Below, in pieces: positions 23,891-31,362 of a DNA stretch of 35,865 nt. How positions within the stretch are numbered: position 1 is the stretch's first letter; the number at the start of each line of letters is the position of its first letter. Under the pieces are notes generated by a model. It searched no databases, had not been told where the DNA came from, and was given only the letters and a program-made list of their open reading frames with translations. Position numbers and translations under genes: made by a program. Origin of the DNA: Lentihominibacter faecis (GTDB taxonomy: Bacteria; Bacillota; Clostridia; Peptostreptococcales; Anaerovoracaceae); assembly GCF_014306095.1 (NCBI RefSeq), contig NZ_JACRWC010000106.1, positions 1 to 35,865 of the forward strand, given 5' to 3'.

Positions 23891-25465
23891 ATGAGATACA
23901 GGATAAGTGAAATAAAGCTGGATATCAGGCAGTCACAAGAGGAACTGCCGACTGCTGTACGAAAAAAAATAAAGAAAAAGGATCTGGATATACATGATCT
24001 GAAAATCATAAAAGAGTCTGTCGATGCACGGAAAAAACCGGATATAAAGAAAGTGTATACTTTAGAGTTTTCCTGCAGCCAGAAGCTTCCGCTGAAAGAA
24101 GCGGCGGAGAGAAAATATCAGGTGCCTGTTGCAGACGGTTCCGGAAAAGAGCGTCCCGTCGTGGTTGGATTCGGTCCTGCAGGCATGTTCGCAGGACTCA
24201 TCCTTGCGGAGATGGGTCTTAACCCTGTTATCCTGGAACGAGGAGAACCGGTGGAGCAGCGCATCAAGACTGTTCAGAAATTCTGGAAGGACGGCATCCT
24301 CGATCCGGAATCGAATGTTCAGTTTGGAGAGGGCGGTGCAGGAACGTTTTCCGACGGAAAGCTGACGACTGGGATCAAGGATATCCGCATCGGCAAGGTA
24401 CTGGAAGAATTTGTGGAGGCTGGTGCAGATCCCGGCATTTTATATAAACAGAAACCCCATATCGGGACAGACAAGCTGCAGGGGATCGTAAAGAATATCC
24501 GCCGAAAAATCGAAATGCTTGGTGGAGAGATCCGCTTTGGAAACCGCCTGGAAGACATAAAGCTTTCCGGTGAAAATAAAGCGGGGGAGCGGACTTTGCA
24601 GCAAGTGGAAAAAGTGATCGTGCAAAAGCGAAAAGAAGATAAAAGCACAGAACTGTACGAACTGTCAACATCCTGTCTGATTCTGGCGACGGGTCACAGC
24701 GCGCGTGACACCTTCGAGATGCTGCGGGATCATGAAGCTGCCATGGAGCAGAAGCCCTTTTCTATCGGCGTGCGGATCCAGCATTTACAGAAAATCATCA
24801 ATGAAGCGCAGTATGGAGATGGAAGCCTTGCGGATATCCTGGGGCCTGCGGAATACAAGCTGCATCACAAGTGTGAAAACGGCAGAGGTGTGTATACCTT
24901 CTGCATGTGCCCGGGCGGTGATATTATCGATTCCAGCTCGGAACCTGAAACTGCCGTCACCAATGGTATGAGCGGATCCGCAAGAGATGGTGCATATGCG
25001 AATAGTGGGCTTTTAGTCGATGTGAAAACAGAAGATTTTAGATCGGAAGATCCGCTGGCGGGGATCGCTTTCCAAAAAAAGTATGAGAAGCTGGCTTACC
25101 GTCAGGGAAACGGTAGTATACCGGAGACGACATATGAAAAATTCCGTGATGATATGACCGATCCTGTGCGAAACAGCCTGCCGGATTTTGCAGTGGATTC
25201 TATCGTGGAAGCCATGCCGCATCTGGGTCGAAAACTTTGTGGGTTCGATGCTCCGGAAGCAGTGGTGAAAGCTGTGGAGACCAGGAGTTCATCGCCGGTC
25301 AGGATCCTGAGGGATGAATCAGGACAGAGCAGCATAGGCGGCCTTTTCCCGGCTGGAGAAGGCCCTGGATATGCAGGAGGGATCGTATCGGCCGCAGTCG
25401 ATGGGATCCGTATGGCGGAAAAGGCAGCTTTAGTGATATTTTCCGAGAAACCGAATATACTGTAG
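23891..25465 (+). CDS. FAD-dependent protein of the COG2509 type
   Basis: The roughly 524-residue product has an N-terminal basic domain of about 80 residues (RISEIKLDI, DLDIHDLKIIKESVDARKKPDIKKVYT), then a Rossmann FAD domain (VVGFGPAGMFAGLILAEMGLNPVILERG), the signature NVQFGEGGAGTFSDGKLTTGIKD, CMCPGGDII, and a C-terminal FPAGEGPGYAGGI. This architecture belongs to the 'uncharacterised FAD-dependent dehydrogenase' family found in most clostridia. GGAG lies 4 nt before the ATG at 23891; the preceding in-frame ATG (23888) is too close to it. It directly follows the BaiN-type flavoprotein gene and precedes yqfC. Confidence 0.85.
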   Translation: MRYRISEIKLDIRQSQEELPTAVRKKIKKKDLDIHDLKIIKESVDARKKPDIKKVYTLEFSCSQKLPLKEAAERKYQVPVADGSGKERPVVVGFGPAGMFAGLILAEMGLNPVILERGEPVEQRIKTVQKFWKDGILDPESNVQFGEGGAGTFSDGKLTTGIKDIRIGKVLEEFVEAGADPGILYKQKPHIGTDKLQGIVKNIRRKIEMLGGEIRFGNRLEDIKLSGENKAGERTLQQVEKVIVQKRKEDKSTELYELSTSCLILATGHSARDTFEMLRDHEAAMEQKPFSIGVRIQHLQKIINEAQYGDGSLADILGPAEYKLHHKCENGRGVYTFCMCPGGDIIDSSSEPETAVTNGMSGSARDGAYANSGLLVDVKTEDFRSEDPLAGIAFQKKYEKLAYRQGNGSIPETTYEKFRDDMTDPVRNSLPDFAVDSIVEAMPHLGRKLCGFDAPEAVVKAVETRSSSPVRILRDESGQSSIGGLFPAGEGPGYAGGIVSAAVDGIRMAEKAALVIFSEKPNIL

Positions 25466-25511
25466 CGTAAGATTGCATGAAGAAAATCCATGCGTGCTGC
25501 AGGAGGCGACC

Positions 25512-25805
25512 ATGACAATACGAGAAGAACTTCTATTTGACTTTGCTGTGAATATGCCGAGAGTTTTAGTAACAGGAGAGACCACTGTGGTGGATAACGT
25601 CAAAAAACTGCTGGTTATGACAGATCGGCAGGTGGTGGTATCCAACGGCAGGCGCTGCACGTCCATTTCGGGGCATGGATTTGTCGTGACGAAGCTGAAG
25701 GAAGAGCGTATGCTCATAGCAGGTGAAGTGGATGAAATTCGGTTTTTTAAAACATTACAGGAAGATAAAGATCGAAGGAGTCGATCCGAAGAAGATCCTC
25801 AATAA
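25512..25805 (+). CDS. yqfC: Sporulation protein YqfC
   Basis: The 97-residue product matches YqfC: MPRVLVTGETTVVDNVKKLLVMTDRQVVV and FVVTKLKEERMLIAGEVDEIRFF. In Bacillus the gene is expressed in the mother cell under sigma-E and its role is unknown. AGGAGG lies 5 nt before the ATG. The family normally ends near the 'V-x-x-I-x-F' strand; here about 18 charged residues follow, encoded within the first 74 nt of yqfD in another frame. The gene pair yqfC-yqfD is conserved across spore formers, which makes the call firm despite the small size. Confidence 0.85.
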   Translation: MTIREELLFDFAVNMPRVLVTGETTVVDNVKKLLVMTDRQVVVSNGRRCTSISGHGFVVTKLKEERMLIAGEVDEIRFFKTLQEDKDRRSRSEEDPQ

Positions 25806-26949
25806 ATGCTTGAAACACAAGATCACACTGGAGGATCTTCGCTGGAAAAACGATATCACTTACACGGTCAGATTACAGGGAGAGGATTATAAGCGGTTAA
25901 TGCAGCTGGCAGGACATAACTGTAAGCTGACGGTGCTGAAGGAAGGCGGTGCAATACCCCTTCTGCAAAGAGTAAAACGAAATATTGCAGCAGTCGCGGG
26001 TGCCTTTCTTTTAGGCACTCTGCTTTTTTATCAGAGCATGTTTATCGCTGAAATACAGGTGGACGGATATCGGAGTCTGGATGAAGCGGAGATCCGTAAG
26101 ACATTGCAGGATGCCGGTGTGTTTGAAGGAGCGCGAAAGCAGGGTGATTATGGAGAAGCAAAGGAACTGCTGTACAGCACATATGATGCTCTTACATGGG
26201 TAAGCTTTTATGAAGAAGGAAGGCTTCTTCATGTGGATCTGGCAGAAGGCGGGGATCCTATGGAAAATAAGGAAGAGGCATTGGATGTTCCTGTCGATAT
26301 CGTTGCTTCTCAGGCCGGGATGGTTCAGAAGATCCTGCCGCTTCAGGGCAATGCAAAGGTGCAGAAAGGGGATTACGTCAACAAAGGTGATCTTTTGATC
26401 AGTGGGCGTTACAAGTATCACAGCACGGATTACAGCCGTGGAGACAAAGAATTCACACAGTACCAGCACGCTCATGGGAAGGTGATGGCCAAGGTACCGT
26501 GTCACCTGGAATACTATTTTGAGAAAACGCGGCGTCAGAAGATAGAAACGGGGAGTTATTTCACCGGGATCGCTATTCATCTTGGAAATTTTGATTTTGA
26601 TTCCACTAAGGGATGGGGAGGATATGAGGCTTCGGTACGAACGGAGCACAAGTTGTTGGATTTTGTCCATCTGTTACCATTTTCTGCTCATCTGGTCACG
26701 GTAAAAGAAGTGACGCTTTCTGAAAAAGAACGGACGCCGGAGGCTTTGCAGAAAACGGTAAAAGCAGCCCTGCGGGAGTATGAGAAAAAATCTTTAAGGG
26801 AAGGGGAGCGGATCCTGGACCAGGAAGTTACTTATACGGAAACTCCCGGATTGATCAAGGCTGACGTTTTGCTGGAAGTTGAGCGAGACATCGGAGTGGA
26901 ACAGAAAATAGACATGAAAAAGGAAGATGCTGAACGTGAAAAGAAATAA
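25732..26949 (+). CDS. yqfD: Sporulation protein YqfD
   Basis: The 405-residue protein has a soluble N-terminal domain (IKIEGVDPKKILNKCLKHKI), one membrane helix near residues 85-105 (AAVAGAFLLGTLLFYQSMFIAEIQVDG), and a large domain with DALTWVSFYEEGRLLHVDLAEG, followed by SQAGMVQKI and YVNKGDLLISG. This is the order seen in YqfD, a mother-cell membrane protein made under sigma-E in spore formers. I start at ATG 25732 with AGGTG 6 nt upstream; a GTG at 25723 is less likely. It overlaps yqfC by 74 nt, so translation is probably coupled. The C-terminus is highly charged and lysine rich. Confidence 0.9.
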   Translation: MKFGFLKHYRKIKIEGVDPKKILNKCLKHKITLEDLRWKNDITYTVRLQGEDYKRLMQLAGHNCKLTVLKEGGAIPLLQRVKRNIAAVAGAFLLGTLLFYQSMFIAEIQVDGYRSLDEAEIRKTLQDAGVFEGARKQGDYGEAKELLYSTYDALTWVSFYEEGRLLHVDLAEGGDPMENKEEALDVPVDIVASQAGMVQKILPLQGNAKVQKGDYVNKGDLLISGRYKYHSTDYSRGDKEFTQYQHAHGKVMAKVPCHLEYYFEKTRRQKIETGSYFTGIAIHLGNFDFDSTKGWGGYEASVRTEHKLLDFVHLLPFSAHLVTVKEVTLSEKERTPEALQKTVKAALREYEKKSLREGERILDQEVTYTETPGLIKADVLLEVERDIGVEQKIDMKKEDAEREKK

Positions 26950-26950
26950 T

Positions 26951-26979
26951 TTTCGAAAATGCCCAGGATATGGTATACT
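26951..26979 (+). promoter_or_regulatory. Extended -10 promoter upstream of phoH
   Basis: TTTCGA (26951-26956), a 17-nt spacer and TATACT (26974-26979) with a TGG extension form a promoter just after the yqfD stop. It lets the phoH-era cluster be expressed in vegetative cells apart from yqfCD. Confidence 0.55.
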
Positions 26980-26995
26980 AGAAGCAGGTAAAAAA

Positions 26996-27009
26996 ACGGA
27001 AATTTCCGT
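26996..27009. promoter_or_regulatory. Perfect 14-bp palindrome in the phoH leader
   Basis: ACGGAAATTTCCGT is a perfect palindrome without a loop, located about 17 nt after the -10 box and 3 nt before the AAAAAGGAG ribosome site. A loopless palindrome makes a poor RNA hairpin, so a dimeric DNA-binding protein site is more likely. No regulator is known from the window. Confidence 0.4.
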
Positions 27010-27028
27010 AAGAAAAAGGAGATCATGA

Positions 27029-28027
27029 TTGGATAAAAGAGAAGGGGAGACCTCTGGTCTGCGCAGTCTATCCGTCAGTGACAGCATTGATCGCAGAGAA
27101 TTGTTTGGCGGACTGGATCGAAATCTGGAAATCATAGAAAAGAATTTAAAAGTGGATATCATTCAGCGGGGAAACGAGTTGCTTTTAAAAGGTGAAAATT
27201 CACAGAAAGCGGAAAATCTGCTGAAAGAAATGATGGGCGTATTGGAAAAAGGAGGCAAATTGGATCAGCAAAAAATCAACTACATTGCAGATCTCAGCAA
27301 TGAAGGAATATCCTACAAACAGGAAAATGTAGAAAAAGGGATCATCTGTTTTACACATGATGGAAAACCGCTGCGCCCCAAAACGCTGGGACAGAAGATC
27401 TATGTGGAGAGCATAAGGAATCACGATATCGTATTCGGGATCGGACCGGCAGGAACGGGGAAAACTTACATTGCGGTGGCGATGGCGGTCAATGCATTGA
27501 AGAACAAAGAGGTTCAGAAGATCATCCTGGCAAGACCTGCGGTGGAAGCGGGAGAACGGCTGGGATTTTTGCCGGGGGATCTGCAGGAAAAGGTGGATCC
27601 GTATCTGCGCCCGCTGTATGATGCGCTGTATGATGTTTTAGGTCGGGAAAGTGCAATGCGTCTGAAGGAGAAGGAAGTTATAGAAGTCGTTCCGTTGGCC
27701 TATATGCGGGGCAGAACGCTGGATAACTCCTTTATCATTTTAGATGAAGCGCAGAATACAACACCGGAGCAAATGAAGATGTTTTTGACTCGTATGGGGT
27801 TCGGATCCCGAGTAGTCGTTACAGGTGACGTCACTCAGATCGATCTGCCCAGAGGGAAAAAGTCGGGACTGATCGAAGCGCGTCGCGTTTTACGTGATGT
27901 GGAGGAGATACGGTTTTGTGAGCTGAAGGATGTCGATGTGGTGCGCCACCAGCTGGTAAAGAAAGTAATCAAGGCGTACGATGATTATTATCGGAAGCAT
28001 CCGATAAACGAAGAAGGCGAGGAATAG
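27029..28027 (+). CDS. phoH: PhoH-like ATPase (PhoH/YbeZ)
   Basis: The 332-residue protein has a KH-like N-terminal part and an AAA-type ATPase core: Walker A GPAGTGKT at residues 139-146, ARPAVEAGERLGFLPGD, Walker B FIILDEAQN and VTGDVTQIDLP. PhoH/YbeZ proteins act with YbeY in RNA processing and ribosome quality control, and ybeY is the next gene. The start is a TTG at 27029, placed 7 nt after AAAAAGGAG. An out-of-frame ATG at 27025 would give only three codons (MIG, stop). A promoter lies at 26951-26979. Confidence 0.93.
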   Translation: MDKREGETSGLRSLSVSDSIDRRELFGGLDRNLEIIEKNLKVDIIQRGNELLLKGENSQKAENLLKEMMGVLEKGGKLDQQKINYIADLSNEGISYKQENVEKGIICFTHDGKPLRPKTLGQKIYVESIRNHDIVFGIGPAGTGKTYIAVAMAVNALKNKEVQKIILARPAVEAGERLGFLPGDLQEKVDPYLRPLYDALYDVLGRESAMRLKEKEVIEVVPLAYMRGRTLDNSFIILDEAQNTTPEQMKMFLTRMGFGSRVVVTGDVTQIDLPRGKKSGLIEARRVLRDVEEIRFCELKDVDVVRHQLVKKVIKAYDDYYRKHPINEEGEE

Positions 28028-28031
28028 ATCC

Positions 28032-28505
28032 ATGAGATTATTATGTGACGAGGAACGTATCCCGCAGCAGGGTGCAATGCTCCTGGGAACGCTCGAGCAG
28101 GCGGCAGTGCTCTGCCTGAAGGAAGAAGGGATTCCAGACGAACGAGTCGAAATCAGTCTCTCCTTTGTTTCAATGGAAGAGATCCATCAGCTGAACAAAA
28201 TGTATCGCCAGGTGGATCGTCCTACCGATGTACTGTCCTTCCCTATGATCGAGGATTTTAATGAGATAGACTGGGAGGATGAAGAGGAGGAGATTCTGCT
28301 GGGAGACGTGGTGATCTGTCTGGAGCAGGCGCAGAAACAGGCTGAGGAGTATGGTCATTCACAGATGCGTGAAATCGTTTATCTGTTTGTCCACAGTGTG
28401 CTGCACCTTCTGGGATACGATCATATGGAAGAGTCGGACAAGGTTCAGATGCGTCAGCAGGAAGAGCTCATCATGGATGCTTTAGATTTGAAAAGGAGCG
28501 TATAG
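28032..28505 (+). CDS. ybeY: Endoribonuclease YbeY, 16S rRNA maturation
   Basis: The 157-residue metalloprotein has the zinc site HSVLHLLGYDH with His121, His125 and His131, and the preceding PTDVLSFP and LGDVVICLEQA stretches that are diagnostic of the family. YbeY takes part in 3' maturation of 16S rRNA and ribosome quality control. The ATG is 4 nt after the phoH stop, and GAGG in the end of phoH serves as ribosome site. The next gene, cdd, starts on the base after its TAG. An acidic insert (DEEEE) before LGDVV is longer than in many homologues. Confidence 0.94.
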   Translation: MRLLCDEERIPQQGAMLLGTLEQAAVLCLKEEGIPDERVEISLSFVSMEEIHQLNKMYRQVDRPTDVLSFPMIEDFNEIDWEDEEEEILLGDVVICLEQAQKQAEEYGHSQMREIVYLFVHSVLHLLGYDHMEESDKVQMRQQEELIMDALDLKRSV

Positions 28506-28931
28506 ATGGAACAGAAAAACATTCCTGAAATTGACCGCAACACGGCGAAATCTCTCTTTGAACTTGCCAGAGCAGCCAGTGACAAGGCGTATGCGCCGTT
28601 TTCGCATTATAAGGTGGGAGCGGCATTGCTGACAAAGGGTGGAAAAGTTTATACCGGAGTGAATATCGAAAATTCATCTTTTGGAGCAACGATCTGCGCG
28701 GAGCGGACTGCTTTTGTCAAGGCTATTTCAGAAGGAGAACGAAAATTTGAGGCTATTGCCATTTATGGATCAGGCAGTGAAGCGGTTCCCTGCGGGATCT
28801 GCAGACAGTTCATGTTCGAGTTTGCACCGCAGATCATCGTTATCACGGCGGATGATCCACAGCAGCTGCATATCAGACCGCTGAACGTGCTTTTGCCGGA
28901 AGGATTCCGGCTGGAAGGAGGGAATGCATGA
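28506..28931 (+). CDS. cdd: Cytidine deaminase
   Basis: The 141-residue enzyme of the small tetrameric type converts cytidine or deoxycytidine to uridine or deoxyuridine for pyrimidine salvage. The zinc site is complete: ICAERTAF with Cys64 and the proton-shuttle Glu66, and VPCGICRQ with Cys96 and Cys99; NIENSSFG binds the ribose. The start abuts the ybeY stop, with AAGGAG 7 nt upstream inside ybeY. Its TGA overlaps the era ATG (ATGA). This place between ybeY and era is conserved in Firmicutes, where dgkA usually precedes cdd; dgkA is absent here. Confidence 0.95.
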   Translation: MEQKNIPEIDRNTAKSLFELARAASDKAYAPFSHYKVGAALLTKGGKVYTGVNIENSSFGATICAERTAFVKAISEGERKFEAIAIYGSGSEAVPCGICRQFMFEFAPQIIVITADDPQQLHIRPLNVLLPEGFRLEGGNA

Positions 28932-29827
28932 AAACAGGTTTTGTAGGCATTATTGGTCGCCCTAATGTAGGAAAGTCCACGCTTCTGAATGCGATTTTAG
29001 GGGAAAAGATCGCTATCACGACGGAAAAACCGCAGACGACACGTAATGCGATCCGCGGCATTTACACCCATTACAGCGATGATGAACTTCCGGAAGATCT
29101 GCAGATGATTTTTATCGATACGCCGGGGATCCATCGCCCGAGGACGAAGCTGGGATCGTATATGACCGATGCGGCGATCGGTACACTGAAAGAAGTGGAC
29201 GCCATAATTTTTATTGTAGACGATAAACTTTCAGATGGTCCCGGAGACAAATATATAGTGGATCTGCTGGATGATGTCGTAACGCCGAAGATCCTGGTCA
29301 TCAACAAGATCGACAAGATGCAGCCGGATGAATTCGCTGAAATCTACAAGGAGTATGAGGATCTCGGTCTTTTTGAGGAGATCATAGGCGTTTCTGCAAA
29401 GGAAGGGACACACGTAGAAAACGTGATCAAAGAAGTGGCGCAATTCATGGAAGAAGGCCCGATGTACTTCCCGGACGATATGATCACAGAACATCCGGAA
29501 CGGTTTGTGGTCAGTGAGATCATAAGGGAAAAGATACTGATGTATCTGCAGGACGAGGTGCCTCATGGAGTGGCTGTGGAGATCGAACAGTACAAAGAGG
29601 AAGAAAAAATCACGAAAATCCATGCTGTGATTTACTGTGAAAAGAAATCTCATAAAGGAATGATCATCGGAAAAGGTGGTCGAAAACTGAAGGGGATCGG
29701 TAAAAGTGCCCGGGAAGAAATCGAGGTGTTGCTGGGGACCAAGGTTTATCTGGAACTGTGGGTGAAGGTAAAAGAAAACTGGAGAGACAGTGATATCGCA
29801 CTTTCCAATTTCGGGTATAAGGAGTAG
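28928..29827 (+). CDS. era: Ribosome-assembly GTPase Era
   Basis: The 299-residue protein has the Era G domain (GRPNVGKST at residues 10-18, DTPGIHRPRTKLG, NKID and SAKEG) and a C-terminal KH domain (GMIIGKGGRKLKGIGKSAREEIE). It binds the 3' end of 16S rRNA and acts in 30S assembly. Length matches the family (about 300). The start overlaps the cdd stop by 4 nt, and AAGGAGG lies upstream within cdd. recO follows after 10 nt. Confidence 0.97.
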   Translation: MKTGFVGIIGRPNVGKSTLLNAILGEKIAITTEKPQTTRNAIRGIYTHYSDDELPEDLQMIFIDTPGIHRPRTKLGSYMTDAAIGTLKEVDAIIFIVDDKLSDGPGDKYIVDLLDDVVTPKILVINKIDKMQPDEFAEIYKEYEDLGLFEEIIGVSAKEGTHVENVIKEVAQFMEEGPMYFPDDMITEHPERFVVSEIIREKILMYLQDEVPHGVAVEIEQYKEEEKITKIHAVIYCEKKSHKGMIIGKGGRKLKGIGKSAREEIEVLLGTKVYLELWVKVKENWRDSDIALSNFGYKE

Positions 29828-29837
29828 GTGAAAAGCA

Positions 29838-30626
29838 TTGCTTACGGATACAGAAGGAATCGTACTCAGGCAGATCAAAACTTCATACAATCGCCGGATG
29901 ATCCTGCTGTTTTCGAAAAAATACGGAAAAATCAGTGCAGGAACCAGTATTCAGGAAAAAGGCAGAGGCAAGAGTTCTCTGGCACTGCGTCCCTTTACTT
30001 ACGGCAGATATGAGCTTTTTAAGAATCGAGCCAGTTATAATATCAACAGTGCTGATGTGATCAAAAGCTACTATGCGATCGGAGAAAACGTGGACAAGTA
30101 TATGAATGGGGCGTACGTTCTGGAATTTACCGAACGTGTGCTCTCGGAAGGGGTTCCGGCACCGGGGATCTTTCATTTGCTGCTTGATTTTTTTGATCTT
30201 CTTGAGAGCAGGGACAGAGGAATAGGTACCCTTGTGCTGGGGTATCAAATAAAGCTGTTCAAGTATGCGGGCGTGGCTCCGCAGGTAGATCGATGTGTCC
30301 ATTGCGGGGAGAAAAAAGAAGCATATAAATTCAGTATTCCGGAAGGCGGGATTTTGTGCCAGGAATGCTGGGAAAAAATGCAGAATCAGCAGGACAAAAC
30401 AGAACAGAAGAGCTTTTGCACAGAAAATTCACAGCAGCATACATTGATTTATGATCCTGAATTTGGTATAGTAAACATATTGAAGTATTTTACGATCAAC
30501 TCCTTAAAGAATCTTAAAAACCTTGCATTAAAAGAGGATACCGGTCGGTTGCTGCAGAAACTTATACGAGAATATGCAGCATATCATTTAGACGCTTCGG
30601 ATCTGAAAAGTGAAAAGCTGATCTGA
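29838..30626 (+). CDS. recO: DNA repair protein RecO
   Basis: The 262-residue protein has the N-terminal OB fold (TDTEGIVLRQIKTSYNRRMILLFSKKYGKISAG), a helical middle and a zinc-finger region (CVHCGEKKEAY and LCQECW). RecO loads RecA onto SSB-coated single strands in recombinational repair. The start is TTG at 29838 with AGGTG 7 nt upstream; no ATG is nearby in frame. The segment after the zinc finger, about residues 181-205, is a Gln/Lys-rich insert. era-recO order is standard in Firmicutes. Confidence 0.92.
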   Translation: MLTDTEGIVLRQIKTSYNRRMILLFSKKYGKISAGTSIQEKGRGKSSLALRPFTYGRYELFKNRASYNINSADVIKSYYAIGENVDKYMNGAYVLEFTERVLSEGVPAPGIFHLLLDFFDLLESRDRGIGTLVLGYQIKLFKYAGVAPQVDRCVHCGEKKEAYKFSIPEGGILCQECWEKMQNQQDKTEQKSFCTENSQQHTLIYDPEFGIVNILKYFTINSLKNLKNLALKEDTGRLLQKLIREYAAYHLDASDLKSEKLI

Positions 30627-30649
30627 GGTATAGTAACAGGAGGGAAATG

Positions 30650-31339
30650 ATGGAAATCACGTTAGAAAAAATCGAATTAGTCAAAGATAGAACAGGCGTT
30701 ACGTACGCAGAAGCTAAGCAGGCTCTGGAAGAAACCGACGGCAGTGTGGTAGATGCTATCATTGCTATTGAGGAAATCATCAATACAGGAGAAAAGAAAA
30801 AAGGCTTCGGGAAAAAAGGAGAAGCACTGTTTTCGCGCCTGAAAGAGATCGTTAAAAAGGGTAATGTATCGAAGATCCAGGTCAAGAAAGACGGAGAATT
30901 GGTTCTCAACGTTCCTGTTAATGCTGGTCTTGTGGGAGTGGTAATTGCACCGATCGCTGCGGTAGTGGCAGTGGTAGCGGCATTTGGTTTTAAATGCTCC
31001 ATCGAGATCATCAAGACAGATGGAACTATCATAGATGTAAGCGATGCTGTAACGGATGCTATGGGATCTGTTGCAGAAAAGAGCAGTACGGTTGCTGGAG
31101 AAGTGAAAGAGCGCAGCACGACCTGGTATCAGAAGGGTCTTGAGAAAGCCGGTGAAGCGGTAAGCAGGATCAAGAAGGCCGGAGAAGAAGTCGCTGATGC
31201 AGCAGAAGAACTTTATGAGGAAAGTCGTCTTGACGGTGAAGACGAAGATGAGACAGATGCTCCTTGTGAAGCAGCCAATACAGCAGAAGGTGCGGGCGAG
31301 ACTGCAGAGGAACAGGAAGAAACGGCTGAGAAAGAATAA
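30650..31339 (+). CDS. DUF4342 domain protein with UBA-like N-terminus
   Basis: The 229-residue product starts with a UBA/NAC-like helical module ([20 protein letters not shown], then [16 protein letters not shown]) like that of EF-Ts. A short basic segment with a beta strand follows ([17 protein letters not shown]), then one hydrophobic helix near residues 92-113, and a long acidic tail (last ~60 residues rich in Glu, Ala, Asp). This matches the DUF4342 family, whose function is unknown. AGGAGG stands 6 nt before the chosen ATG; another ATG overlaps 3 nt upstream. It lies between recO and glyS with short gaps, so it belongs to the same transcript and may attach a ribosome- or RNA-related partner to the membrane; that is inference. 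Confidence 0.8.
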   Translation: MEITLEKIELVKDRTGVTYAEAKQALEETDGSVVDAIIAIEEIINTGEKKKGFGKKGEALFSRLKEIVKKGNVSKIQVKKDGELVLNVPVNAGLVGVVIAPIAAVVAVVAAFGFKCSIEIIKTDGTIIDVSDAVTDAMGSVAEKSSTVAGEVKERSTTWYQKGLEKAGEAVSRIKKAGEEVADAAEELYEESRLDGEDEDETDAPCEAANTAEGAGETAEEQEETAEKE

Positions 31340-31362
31340 TCGATTTATATGGAGTAAAAAGT

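Noticed and set aside
25453..25483. Sigma-E promoter for yqfC (GAATATA, 16 nt, CATGAAGA)
   Set aside because: The -10 match is weak and the spacing is long; expected from biology but not supported by sequence.
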